Origin: Novosphingobium sp.
GTDB taxonomy: Bacteria; Pseudomonadota; Alphaproteobacteria; Sphingomonadales; Sphingomonadaceae
Assembly (NCBI GenBank): GCA_024236175.1
Contig: JACKKY010000002.1
Location: forward strand, 620,001-684,000
Direction: 5' to 3'
Length of the DNA stretch: 64,000 nucleotides
Of this stretch, positions 7,928-16,481 are shown piece by piece. The position numbers and the translations under genes were made by a program. Numbering within the stretch: position 1 is the first letter of the stretch; the number at the start of each line of letters is the position of its first letter. Under the pieces are notes generated by a model. That model saw nothing but the letters and a program-made list of their open reading frames with translations, did not search any database and was not told where the DNA came from.

Positions 7928-9199
7928 ATGGCCCAGCCGCCGACGGCGCGGGAGGAATGGAAGGCCCACAGGGGCCTCGTCCTCGCGGGCATGCTCGGCA
8001 TGTCCTTCTATTCGATCATCACCTATTCGCTCGGCACGTTCATCGAGCCGCTCGAACAGGAATTCGGCTGGAGCAGGGCAGAGATTTCCCTCGGCCTGAC
8101 CATCTTCACGCTGACCGCGACGTTCGGCGGCCCCTTGATCGGCGCCGTCATAGACCGCTTCGGCACGCGGCGCGTCGCCCTTCCCGGCATCGCGCTGCAT
8201 GCCGCTGCATTCGCCGCCTTCGGCATCACCGACGGATCGATCTTCCAGTGGATCGTGCTCTGGTCGGTGATGGCGGTCGTCGCGCTGGCGACCAAGGGCC
8301 TGATCTGGAGCGCCGCCGTTTCCAGCGTGTTCACCGTCAGCCGCAGCCTCGCGCTGGCGGTGATGCTGACGGGCACGGCGCTCGGGCAGGCATCGCCGAT
8401 TGTGGCGAACTGGCTGATCGAGAGCGTCGGCTGGCGCATGGCCTATGTCTGGCTCGGCGCCGGTTGGGGCGGCCTCGCCTTCATCCTGGTCCTGCTGTTC
8501 TTCTTCGATGCGCGCGAACACAGCCGCAGAAGCGGTGCCGCTTCGCCGAGCGCGGCCGGCCTGCCCGGCCTCACCAGCGCCGAGGCCATTCGCGATTCGC
8601 GGATATGGCGGATCGGGCTGGCCAACCTCGCGATGACCTTCGTCGGCGGCGGGATCACCGTGCACCTCGTGCCGATCCTGTCCGAAACCGGGGCTGAGCG
8701 CAGCGTCGCCGTGGCTATCGCGGCCTCGGCCGGGATCGCCGCGATTGCCGGCAAGCTGCTGGCCGGCGTGCTGCTCGACAGAATCCAGAGCAGCCTCATT
8801 CCGTTCACCGCTTTCGCCCTTCCCGCCCTGGGCTATTTCCTTTTGCTCGACCGGTTCGAATCCGATGCGATGCTCACGCTGGGCGTGATGATAATCGGCT
8901 TCGCCAGCGGCGCGGGGTTCCAGATCACCACCTATCTCGTCTCGCGCTACGGCGGCCTGAGGAATTTCGGCAAGATCTACGGCACCATCAGCAGCACGCT
9001 GATGCTCGGCGCATCGCTGGGCCCGCTAGCCTCGGGCATGCTCTACGATGCGACCGGAAGCTATGAATTGCTGGTGGTAGCGGCCATTCCGGTCGTGCTG
9101 GTCGCCGCGCTGATGTTCGTCGGCCTCGGCCCCTATCCCGATTTCAAAACCCCGAATTCCACGTCCCAGACGTCCGGAAAGCTTGCAGCCGCCGAGTGA
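7928..9199 (+). CDS. MFS transporter (MCT/OFA-like), first of a tandem pair
   Basis: Twelve-helix major facilitator, 423 residues, preceded by GGGGAGAGGG six bases before ATG. Hallmarks are EFGWSRAEISLGLTIF after helix 1, DRFGTRR (the MFS loop 2-3 motif) and a C-terminal GLGPYPDF. This pattern resembles monocarboxylate/oxalate-formate type permeases, suggesting an organic acid substrate, but specificity is not readable. It sits between the F420-linked LLM gene and a paralogous MFS gene and so is a candidate importer for the substrate of the linked oxidoreductases. Confidence 0.88.
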   Translation: MAQPPTAREEWKAHRGLVLAGMLGMSFYSIITYSLGTFIEPLEQEFGWSRAEISLGLTIFTLTATFGGPLIGAVIDRFGTRRVALPGIALHAAAFAAFGITDGSIFQWIVLWSVMAVVALATKGLIWSAAVSSVFTVSRSLALAVMLTGTALGQASPIVANWLIESVGWRMAYVWLGAGWGGLAFILVLLFFFDAREHSRRSGAASPSAAGLPGLTSAEAIRDSRIWRIGLANLAMTFVGGGITVHLVPILSETGAERSVAVAIAASAGIAAIAGKLLAGVLLDRIQSSLIPFTAFALPALGYFLLLDRFESDAMLTLGVMIIGFASGAGFQITTYLVSRYGGLRNFGKIYGTISSTLMLGASLGPLASGMLYDATGSYELLVVAAIPVVLVAALMFVGLGPYPDFKTPNSTSQTSGKLAAAE

Positions 9200-9244
9200 A
9201 CCTGTTTCCTTGTGGCCAAAGAGCCATCGGGAGAGAAACAGATC

Positions 9245-10546
9245 ATGCAGCAGAAGGCGGCAAGCGGCGGAATATCCGCGCCATCAGCCGGGCAGGAGTG
9301 GCGTACCAACTGGCTGCTTGTCCTGTCAGGCATGATCGGCATATCGATCGGGACCATCCCGTCGGCCACCCTCGGCCTGTTCATGGAGCCGCTGAACCAG
9401 GAATTCGGCTGGAGCCGGACTCAGATCTCGGCCGGCCTCACCGTCTTCGCCATCGTCAGCCTGCCGCTGACGCCGTTTGCCGGCATGCTCGTCGACCGGT
9501 TCGGGCCGCGCCGCGTCGCCGTACCCGGCGTGGCGATCAGCGCCGCGGTGTTCGCGATGTTCGCTTTCCTGACCGGATCGACGCTGCAGTGGCTCTTCAT
9601 CTGGTTCCTCTACACGCTTGCATCGCTGCTGACGCGTTCGCTGGTCTGGAACAGCGCGATCTCGGGCGCCTTCTCCACCAGCCGGGGACTGGCAATCGCG
9701 GTCCTGCTGTGCGGAACGGCCATGGCGATGTCCCTATCCCCGATCGTGGCCCGCTGGCTGATCGACAGCTTCGGCTGGCGGATCGGATATCTCGGCCTGG
9801 GCTTCGGCTGGGGCGGCGTAGCCTTCTTCCTTTCGCTGCTGTTCTTCCGCGATCGCCGCCACATGAAGCAACCGTCCTCCTCCGCATCGGCACCTGTCGA
9901 AATGTCGCGGCCCGGAGGGCTGACGCTCAAGGAAGCGCTGCGCAGCCTGACGATGAACCGCATAGCGCTGGCGATCTTCATCCAGAGCATCATGGGCGTG
10001 TCGATCATGGTCCATCTGGTACCGCTGCTGATGGATCGCGGCATCACCAGCGTCGAGGCCGTCGGTATCGCAGCCCTGCTCGGTTTCGCGTCTATTGCCG
10101 GAAAGCTGCTGACCGGTTTCCTTGTGGACCGGATGGCTGGCAGCCTGCTCCCGGTAACGGTCTTCTCGATGCCGGGCCTCGCCTATCTCATCTTCCTGAC
10201 CGCGGACACGTCGATCCCGGTCCTCTCCGTCGCCGTCATCTTCCTGGGCTACGCCTCGGGGGCGTCGCTGCAGATGGCGACCTACCTCACCACCCGCTAC
10301 GCGGGGCTCCGCAGTTTCGGCACGATCTTCGGGGTCATTTCCAGCCTGATGGCGCTGTCCGCCGGAATCGGGCCGATCCTGGCCGGCGCGGTCTATGACA
10401 TTACCGGCCACTACACCTACCTGCTCATGACAGGAGTTCCCGCTGCCGTCGTCGCGGGCCTGTGCGTTCTCGGCCTCGGTCCCTATCCGGAATTCAGCCC
10501 GGTAGAACCGGAAACCGCGGCTCGCCCTGCCCGGGCGGCCGCCTAG
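9245..10546 (+). CDS. MFS transporter (MCT/OFA-like), second of a tandem pair
   Basis: A 433-residue major facilitator clearly paralogous to its upstream neighbour: it shares EFGWSR, an IS-GLTVF continuation, the DRFGPRRVAVPG loop and a GLGPYPEF C-terminus. ATG 9245 (after GGGAGAG) is preferred to an in-frame GTG at 9212. Only 45 bases separate it from the first copy. Two retained diverged copies suggest either two related substrates or a hetero-specific uptake pair in the same operon. Confidence 0.88.
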   Translation: MQQKAASGGISAPSAGQEWRTNWLLVLSGMIGISIGTIPSATLGLFMEPLNQEFGWSRTQISAGLTVFAIVSLPLTPFAGMLVDRFGPRRVAVPGVAISAAVFAMFAFLTGSTLQWLFIWFLYTLASLLTRSLVWNSAISGAFSTSRGLAIAVLLCGTAMAMSLSPIVARWLIDSFGWRIGYLGLGFGWGGVAFFLSLLFFRDRRHMKQPSSSASAPVEMSRPGGLTLKEALRSLTMNRIALAIFIQSIMGVSIMVHLVPLLMDRGITSVEAVGIAALLGFASIAGKLLTGFLVDRMAGSLLPVTVFSMPGLAYLIFLTADTSIPVLSVAVIFLGYASGASLQMATYLTTRYAGLRSFGTIFGVISSLMALSAGIGPILAGAVYDITGHYTYLLMTGVPAAVVAGLCVLGLGPYPEFSPVEPETAARPARAAA

Positions 10547-10618
10547 CAGCGCCACCTCACTCGCATCCCGCTTTGGACGGGTAGAGGATCTTGTCTCGGC
10601 AACTGAACGGAAGAAAAA

Positions 10619-11434
10619 ATGGACAGGCTTGCACTGGAATTCATCTGCGCTCTCGGCATGCCGCCGGTCGACTATGTCCGGATGGCCGCGGAACTGGGCG
10701 TATCCCGCGTCGGAATGGCGCCCGACCCGATCACCGAAAATCCGCTTGGATTCGAATCGTGGAGCCTGCGCGGCAACCCGTCGCTGGTCGGCGAGCTGAA
10801 GACGGCGCTGTCGGACAACGGCGTCCGGGTCTCGCAGGGCGAAGGCTTCCTGATCATGCCGGGAATGGAGATCGCCGACAGCGAAGCGATCATCGACATC
10901 ATGGCCGAGCTCGGGGCGCCGCTGGTCAACTGCGTCGTGGTCGAACAGGACCGGCAACGGGCGATCGACCAGTTCGCGCGGCTCGCCGCCATGGCGGCCG
11001 ATCGCGGGCAGATTGCAACGATTGAGTTCATGCCGATGATGGCGCCGGGCAACCTTGCCGAAGCGCTGGCGTTCATCAGCGATACGGGAGCGGCCAACGC
11101 CAAGCTGATGATCGACGCCATGCACCTCTATCGGTCGTGCGGGACCACCGAAGATCTGGCCGGAATCGATGCCACGCATGTCGGCTATGCCCAGCTCTGC
11201 GACGTGCCGATGCCGGCACAGGACGCCGACTATGGCGAAGAGGCCCGGCACGAGCGCCGCTGCCCGGGAGACGGCGACCTGCCGCTCGGCGATTTCCTGC
11301 GTGCCCTGCCGCGCGACATTACGGTGGGGCTGGAAGTGCCGATGATTTCGAAGGCAAGGGCCGGGATCGCGCCGACCGAAGCGATGAAGCCATGCGTCGA
11401 GGCCGCCAGGAAACTCCTGGAAGGTCTCGACTAG
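10619..11434 (+). CDS. Sugar phosphate isomerase/epimerase-like TIM barrel protein
   Basis: Xylose-isomerase-like (AP endonuclease 2 family) barrel, 271 residues. Candidate metal ligands are Glu136 in TIEFMP, Asp166 and His169 in DAMHL, Asp195 in QLCDVPM and a late Glu in GLEVPM. Members isomerise or epimerise sugars, inosose-type polyols or hydroxy-acids with a divalent metal. ATG 10619 follows GGAAG. It is the last gene of the rightward run begun by npdG, 72 bases after the second MFS, and faces thiE convergently. Substrate unknown. Confidence 0.82.
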   Translation: MDRLALEFICALGMPPVDYVRMAAELGVSRVGMAPDPITENPLGFESWSLRGNPSLVGELKTALSDNGVRVSQGEGFLIMPGMEIADSEAIIDIMAELGAPLVNCVVVEQDRQRAIDQFARLAAMAADRGQIATIEFMPMMAPGNLAEALAFISDTGAANAKLMIDAMHLYRSCGTTEDLAGIDATHVGYAQLCDVPMPAQDADYGEEARHERRCPGDGDLPLGDFLRALPRDITVGLEVPMISKARAGIAPTEAMKPCVEAARKLLEGLD

Positions 11435-11441
11435 GGGCTGG

Positions 11442-12074
11442 TCAGTCCGGGCTGAGGGCTTTTTCGAAAGCCTTCACGGCGGCCACTTCGTCTCCGTTCC
11501 AGACCGCGCCGGATACCGCGACGAAATCGGCGCCCGCCTTCGCCAGCAGGCCGCAGTTCTCGGGCGTGATACCGCCGATCGCGACGCAGGGAATTTCGAA
11601 GATATCCTGCCACCAGGCAAGGATTTCCGGCTCGGCATGATGCTCGACCTGCTTGGTCGTCGTCGGGAAGAAAGCGCCGAACGCGACATAGTCGGCACCG
11701 GCCTCGCCCGCTTCCATCGCGAGGTGCCGGCTATCGTGGCAGGTCACGCCGATCTGCGCCTCCCTTCCGAGCATTTCGCGCGCTTCGCGCACGTTTCCAT
11801 CCTGTTGCCCGAGATGGACGCCGTCCGCGCCGATCCGCTTCGCAAGGCTGGCCGAATCGTTGACGATGAAAGCGACGCCGCGGTCGGCGCAGATCTGCTG
11901 CAGCGGTTCGGCGAGCCGCGCCGCATCATGCTGGTCGACGCCTTTCACGCGGAACTGGAACGCCGCGACCGGGCCAGCGTCGAGCGCGCGGGCAAGCCGG
12001 TCGGGAAAATCGCGCCCGACATCGGGAGGCGAAATCAGGTAAAGCTGGCAGGGCGGGCGTTCGTCTTCGGACAT
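11442..12074 (-). CDS. thiE: Thiamine-phosphate synthase
   Basis: Joins hydroxymethylpyrimidine diphosphate and thiazole phosphate to form thiamine monophosphate. The 210-residue TIM barrel shows FQFRVKG (39-45), VND (71-73), ADGVHLGQQD (83-92), PTTTK (137-141, pyrophosphate contact) and AIGGI (165-169). It stands alone, without other thi genes, and converges on the isomerase gene with 7 bases between stops. No TPP riboswitch-like leader is visible in the 65 bases before the next divergent gene. Confidence 0.93.
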   Translation of the reverse strand: MSEDERPPCQLYLISPPDVGRDFPDRLARALDAGPVAAFQFRVKGVDQHDAARLAEPLQQICADRGVAFIVNDSASLAKRIGADGVHLGQQDGNVREAREMLGREAQIGVTCHDSRHLAMEAGEAGADYVAFGAFFPTTTKQVEHHAEPEILAWWQDIFEIPCVAIGGITPENCGLLAKAGADFVAVSGAVWNGDEVAAVKAFEKALSPD

Positions 12075-12139
12075 GCCGCGCTCCTAGCGCCACGACGGGC
12101 ATTCGGGAACCATTCATCGTCCGCAGGCATTGTCGATGT

Positions 12140-12514
12140 ATGAAACACTTCGCGCCCATCATCGCCGTGGCGCTCGCCGGATGCGCAACGGCGCCTGCCA
12201 CAAACGACGGACTCGCCTATGCCCGCATCGGCGAAACGGCCTATGTCGACGGTCCGGAAGTGACCCCGCTCGCCTTGCTGGAAGACAGCCGCTGCCCGAG
12301 CGACGCACAATGCGTCTGGGCTGGCCGCGTCCGGATTTCCGCCCGCATCGACCTCGGCTCGGCGAGCGAAACGCACGAACTCACACTGGGCACACCGCTA
12401 TCCGTTGCGGACGGCAGCCTGGAACTGCGCAAGGTTACCCCGCCGCCGAAAGCGGACAAGGCAATCGCGCCGTCGGACTATCGCTTCGGCTTCCGGTTCA
12501 TGGGCGGGCTCTAG
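12140..12514 (+). CDS. Small predicted lipoprotein
   Basis: A 124-residue exported protein of unknown function. It has a lysine/histidine start, a short hydrophobic segment and a lipobox ending LAGC at Cys15, so it is probably an acylated lipoprotein. The mature part has a paired-cysteine feature, SRCPSDAQCVWAGRV, seen in a family of uncharacterised bacterial lipoproteins. It diverges from thiE and converges on fba. Confidence 0.75.
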   Translation: MKHFAPIIAVALAGCATAPATNDGLAYARIGETAYVDGPEVTPLALLEDSRCPSDAQCVWAGRVRISARIDLGSASETHELTLGTPLSVADGSLELRKVTPPPKADKAIAPSDYRFGFRFMGGL

Positions 12515-12521
12515 GCCCGCC
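12503..12521. terminator. Possible bidirectional hairpin between lipoprotein and fba
   Basis: A perfect 7-bp inverted repeat, GGCGGGC / GCCCGCC, with a 5-base loop. The TAG stop of the lipoprotein gene falls in the loop. There is no clear T-tract on either side, so intrinsic termination is uncertain; the placement between convergent genes is the main support. Confidence 0.3.
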
Positions 12522-12535
12522 GGACAACCGCCGGT

Positions 12536-13444
12536 TCAGGCCGCGGCGACGGCCGTCTTTTCGGTGGAGGCCTTGAAGATGGCATCGATAGCCGAGGCGA
12601 GAGCGGCATCGAACTCCTCGTCGCTCATGCCCGCACGCAGGTCTTCCAGCAGCGCCCGGCTGAAGCTGGCGATGACGCCGCGGTTCTTGGCCAGCTCGAC
12701 GCAGGCTTCGGGCCGCTTGTAGCCGCCGGAAAGTGCGACCACGCGAAGCACGCGCGGATGATCGACCAGCGGATCGAACAGGCCGGGCTTCACCGGAAGC
12801 GACAGCTTGAGCATCACCTTGTCGTCGCCGGGCATGGCGGTCAGCGCGCGGGAGAGTTCCTCGAGCAGGATCTGGTCGCACTCGGCGCGGGTCTCGCTCT
12901 TGATGTTCACTTCGGGTTCGAGGATCGGCACCAGACCGGCGGCCAGTACCTGGCGGCCGACAGCGACCTGCTGGTCGACGATGGCGGCAATGCCCTCGCG
13001 ATTGGCGGAATTGATGACCGAGCGTTCCTTGGTGCCGAACATGCCCAGCCCCTTCGCCCGGGACAGCAGGGCGTCGAGCTCCGGCATCGGCTTCATCATC
13101 TGAACGCCGTTCGCTTCATCCTCGAGGCCCTTGTCGATCTTGATGAAGGGGACGACGCCGCGATCGTGGAGTGCCTGCGGCGTTGGTTTGCCGTCGACCT
13201 GCCCGTCCATGGTCCGTTCGAACAGGATCGCCCCGATCACCTGGTCGCCGGTGAAAGCCGGCGAAGTGATGATGCGGCTGCGCATCTGGTGAATGAGGCC
13301 GAACATCTCCTCCTCGTTCGACCAGGCGTCTTCCTCCACCCCGTAACCCTTGAGGGCCTTGGGCGTGGACCCGCCGCTCTGGTCCAGCGCGGCGATGAAG
13401 CCCTTTCCGCCGGCGATCTTCGCGATCATTTCAGAGTGCTGCAT
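12536..13444 (-). CDS. Class I fructose-bisphosphate aldolase
   Basis: Schiff-base aldolase cleaving fructose 1,6-bisphosphate in glycolysis, or running in reverse in gluconeogenesis. The 302-residue sequence carries FIAALDQSGGSTPKAL near the N-terminus, VPFIKIDKGLE, ILEPEVNI, MLKLSLP (candidate Schiff-base lysine region) and ALSGGYKR, all typical of class I bacterial aldolases. It closes a minus-strand sugar-phosphate cluster tkt-gap-MOSC-pgk-MFS-fba, although the preceding MFS gene is 82 bases away and transcription may be separate. Confidence 0.93.
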   Translation of the reverse strand: MQHSEMIAKIAGGKGFIAALDQSGGSTPKALKGYGVEEDAWSNEEEMFGLIHQMRSRIITSPAFTGDQVIGAILFERTMDGQVDGKPTPQALHDRGVVPFIKIDKGLEDEANGVQMMKPMPELDALLSRAKGLGMFGTKERSVINSANREGIAAIVDQQVAVGRQVLAAGLVPILEPEVNIKSETRAECDQILLEELSRALTAMPGDDKVMLKLSLPVKPGLFDPLVDHPRVLRVVALSGGYKRPEACVELAKNRGVIASFSRALLEDLRAGMSDEEFDAALASAIDAIFKASTEKTAVAAA

Positions 13445-13526
13445 GGCTGTTTCCCTGCCTTTCCTTGAGGTTTGTCGGGCGCCTAGCGCGGACTCGCCGG
13501 CCGCTCAACCTCCTTCACCAAGACTC

Positions 13527-14726
13527 TTAGTATGCTTCCACAGCCGGAGCAAAAATGCCGCGACTCAGAACACTGATCGCCAGCGCGAAAAGGCTTATGG
13601 CGGCGATTGCCAGAATCGAAGCGCCCGCACCCCAGTTCAGCATCACCCATTCGAACAGCGGCTGCGCCACAAGCGGCCCAGCATAAATCCCGGCACGCAC
13701 GAAACCCAGCATGCGCGCCCGCTGCTCCGCCGGCACGGCGGCAGCGGCGGCCGAGAACAGGTTGGGCATGATGACACCAAGCCCGGCACCGTTGATCGCC
13801 ATGCCGGCATAGAGCAGCGGCATCTCGCGCGCGGCCACAAGCAGGACCAGCCCTGCCGCCGTGACCGCGAACCCGATGACGAAGGTCTGCAGCGCCGAAA
13901 GGCGCGCGCGGATCCAGCCGAAGGAAAAGGCGGTGAGAGCGGACATTCCCGCCCCCACGACCATCAGCATCGCCACCGTTTCGGGCGCGCCATGGCCGAT
14001 GTCGGCAACATGGTAAGGCAAGTACATGGAGATGGTCGTCACGATCGAACCGCAGATCAGCCCGAATATCGTCAGCCCCCAGGGAATACCTGCTCCTGCG
14101 CCTCCGGTTTCCGGACTGGCCGGTTCGGCCCGCCCGGGTTCCGGCGGCGGCAAGGTCAGCAGCACGGCAACTGCGACCGGCAAGGCCAGCAGGAACATCA
14201 GGAACACGTATCGCCAGCCGAGATTGGCCACGGCTCCGACGACCAGCATCAGCAGCATCACGCCGACCGCGCCGGTCACTGAGAAAAAGCCCAGCCAGCG
14301 GTCGCGCCGATCCGCGGGAATACGCGTGGTGATCAGCGCCATCGCCAAGACCCCGGCCCCGGCGTTGGCAATTCCCTGGACGATGCGGAACCCGACCATC
14401 GCGTAGAGGTTGTCGAGCAGGAAAATTCCCGCTCCGGAGACCGCATAGAGTGCGAGCAGCACCATCAGCAGCCGCAACTGGCCGATGCGCTCCGCCAGAA
14501 GCCCCGTCGCAAGCGCGCCGAACACCATCGCCGCGCTGAGCGCCGACATCATCAGCCGCACCAGCATGCCGGAATTGGGATAGTGCGCGAACTCGTCGCT
14601 GATCGCCGGCATCACCGGGGCAATCCCGCTCAGCGCCAGCCCGCTAAGCGGCGCCATCCCGCAAAGCGCGATACAGGCCGCCAGTGACAAATTCCCGGCG
14701 CTCACGCCGGGTCTTTCGGACGCCAT
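13527..14726 (-). CDS. MFS transporter (drug/sugar efflux type)
   Basis: A 399-residue permease with about twelve hydrophobic helices. It has the loop 2-3 region TGLLAERIGQLRLL and a mid-protein RWLGFF after helix 4-5. It resembles the CynX/AraJ-like or multidrug branch, not the tandem MFS pair at 7.9-10.5 kb. Lying between pgk and fba, it may be co-transcribed with the glycolytic genes, but no substrate can be assigned. Confidence 0.8.
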   Translation of the reverse strand: MASERPGVSAGNLSLAACIALCGMAPLSGLALSGIAPVMPAISDEFAHYPNSGMLVRLMMSALSAAMVFGALATGLLAERIGQLRLLMVLLALYAVSGAGIFLLDNLYAMVGFRIVQGIANAGAGVLAMALITTRIPADRRDRWLGFFSVTGAVGVMLLMLVVGAVANLGWRYVFLMFLLALPVAVAVLLTLPPPEPGRAEPASPETGGAGAGIPWGLTIFGLICGSIVTTISMYLPYHVADIGHGAPETVAMLMVVGAGMSALTAFSFGWIRARLSALQTFVIGFAVTAAGLVLLVAAREMPLLYAGMAINGAGLGVIMPNLFSAAAAAVPAEQRARMLGFVRAGIYAGPLVAQPLFEWVMLNWGAGASILAIAAISLFALAISVLSRGIFAPAVEAY

Positions 14727-14793
14727 CGGGTTCCTCTTCCCCTTTGTTTCGCAGGAGGGTGGAGGAGCCGATGCGGCAGATCAACAGATTTCG

Positions 14794-15996
14794 TCAGTCA
14801 CCCGCAAGCGCGGCAACGCCCGGCAGTTCCTTACCTTCCATCCATTCGAGGAATGCACCACCAGCCGTTGATATATAACTGAAATCACCCGCCACTCCGG
14901 CATGGTTGAGCGCGGCGACGGTATCACCCCCGCCAGCCACAGAGATCAGCGAGCCCTCGCGGGTCAGCGCTGCGGCCGTCTTCGCCAAGGCGACGGTCGC
15001 CTCATCGAAAGGCGGGGTTTCGAAAGCACCGAGCGGACCGTTCCAGACCAGCGTGCGGCAGGTCTTGAGCACATCCGCCAGCGCCTCGACCGCAGAGGGC
15101 CCCACATCGAGGATCATCTCGTCGGCAGCAACCTCATGGACGTTGCAGGTCCTCAGCGAGGCCGGATTGGCCGCGAATTCCTGGGCCACGACCACTTCGT
15201 AGGGAAGGTGCACGGTGCAGCCGGACTTGTCGGCGGCCTCGAGTATCTCGTTCGCGGTTCCCGCAAGGTCGTGTTCGCACAGCGACTTGCCGACATCCAC
15301 GCCCTTGGCGGCAAGGAAGGTGTTGGCCATGCCTCCGCCGATGATCAGGTGGTCCACCTGTCCCACGAGGTGCTTCAGCACGTCGAGCTTGCTGGACACC
15401 TTCGCCCCGCCGACCACGGCGGCCACCGGACGTTCGGGAGTCCCGAGCGCCTTTTCCAGCGCTTCCAGTTCGGCCTGCATCGATCGGCCGGCATAGGCGG
15501 GCAGCACCTTTGCAAGGCCTTCGGTGGACGCATGCGCGCGATGGGCGGCGGAAAAGGCGTCGTTCACGTAGAAGTCGCCGTTGGCGGCAATCGCCTTGAC
15601 GAGGTCGGGATCGTTCTTCTCTTCGCCCTTCCAGAAGCGCGTGTTCTCCAGGATGGCGATGTCGCCCGGCCGCAGGATGCCGATCGCCTGGGTGACCACA
15701 TCGCCCGCCACTTCGGGCACGAACATGATCTCGCGCCCGAACACGTCCTCGACCGCGCCCAGCACCAGGCTCAGCGACATGGTGGACACGCGATCGCCCT
15801 TGGGCCGCCCGAAATGCGCGAGAATCAGCACTTTCGCGCCCTTGTCCGCCAGTTCGAGCACTGTCGGCATGGCAGCGCGTATGCGGGTGTCGTCGGTCAC
15901 CTGCCCGTCCTGCATCGGCAGGTTGAGGTCGACGCGCACCAGCGCCACCTTGCCATTCACGTCACCCAAGTCGTCCAGCGTGCGAAACGCACTCAT
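14794..15996 (-). CDS. pgk: Phosphoglycerate kinase
   Basis: Interconverts 1,3-bisphosphoglycerate plus ADP with 3-phosphoglycerate plus ATP. At 400 residues it is full length. It shows the N-terminal RVDLNLPMQDG substrate motif, HFGRPKG, NDAFSAAHR, the hinge region GGAKVSSKLDVL, NGPLGAFE and the C-terminal GGGDTVAALN nucleotide loop. Its ATG overlaps the stop of the upstream MOSC gene by ATGA, so translation is coupled. Part of the tkt-gap-MOSC-pgk run. Confidence 0.96.
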   Translation of the reverse strand: MSAFRTLDDLGDVNGKVALVRVDLNLPMQDGQVTDDTRIRAAMPTVLELADKGAKVLILAHFGRPKGDRVSTMSLSLVLGAVEDVFGREIMFVPEVAGDVVTQAIGILRPGDIAILENTRFWKGEEKNDPDLVKAIAANGDFYVNDAFSAAHRAHASTEGLAKVLPAYAGRSMQAELEALEKALGTPERPVAAVVGGAKVSSKLDVLKHLVGQVDHLIIGGGMANTFLAAKGVDVGKSLCEHDLAGTANEILEAADKSGCTVHLPYEVVVAQEFAANPASLRTCNVHEVAADEMILDVGPSAVEALADVLKTCRTLVWNGPLGAFETPPFDEATVALAKTAAALTREGSLISVAGGGDTVAALNHAGVAGDFSYISTAGGAFLEWMEGKELPGVAALAGD

Positions 15997-16466
15997 TGCT
16001 CGATCCTCACTTCGTCGCCCACGGCGATCTCGCCATCACTCAGCACCGTGCCCAGCACGCCGCCGCGCCAGTCCGGCTCCAGCGCCATCCGCAAACCGGG
16101 CATGATCTCGTCCATCCGGCTGCAGGGGTCGCATTCCATCGTAACTTCGATACGCAGCGACGGGCCGACCGCGATCACGCTTCCCGGCTCACGCGGCAGG
16201 CGCATGCCTTCCACCAGCAGGTTGGCGCGCCGGGTGAACCACGGCAAGGCCTGTTCGTCCGACAGCCCGAGCTGCGCCATCGCCGCAGCCCAGCTTTCCG
16301 CTTCGATCAACGAAACCTGGCGTCTCGGCACCTTACCGGCCCTCACCGCGCCGCGCGCGTCTCCCGCCACGCCGAACTCGCGCGTGACACCCACGCTCCG
16401 GACGGTTTCCATGGGCCCGCGCGGCCGGTCATGCCGCGCAATACCCGTGAGCCGTCCGCCAGCCAT
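15993..16466 (-). CDS. MOSC domain protein
   Basis: A 157-residue protein matching the MOSC fold (molybdenum-cofactor sulfurase C-terminal domain), with a conserved-cysteine segment MECDPCSRMDEI near residue 110 and a terminal beta-rich GTVLSDGEIAVGDEV. MOSC proteins are thought to bind or deliver sulfur or handle N-hydroxylated compounds; no function is proven here. It is wedged between gap and pgk, 15 bases after gap and overlapping pgk by 4 bases, so it is co-expressed with central carbon genes. Confidence 0.8.
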   Translation of the reverse strand: MAGGRLTGIARHDRPRGPMETVRSVGVTREFGVAGDARGAVRAGKVPRRQVSLIEAESWAAAMAQLGLSDEQALPWFTRRANLLVEGMRLPREPGSVIAVGPSLRIEVTMECDPCSRMDEIMPGLRMALEPDWRGGVLGTVLSDGEIAVGDEVRIEQ

Positions 16467-16481
16467 CGAACGGACCTGCGA

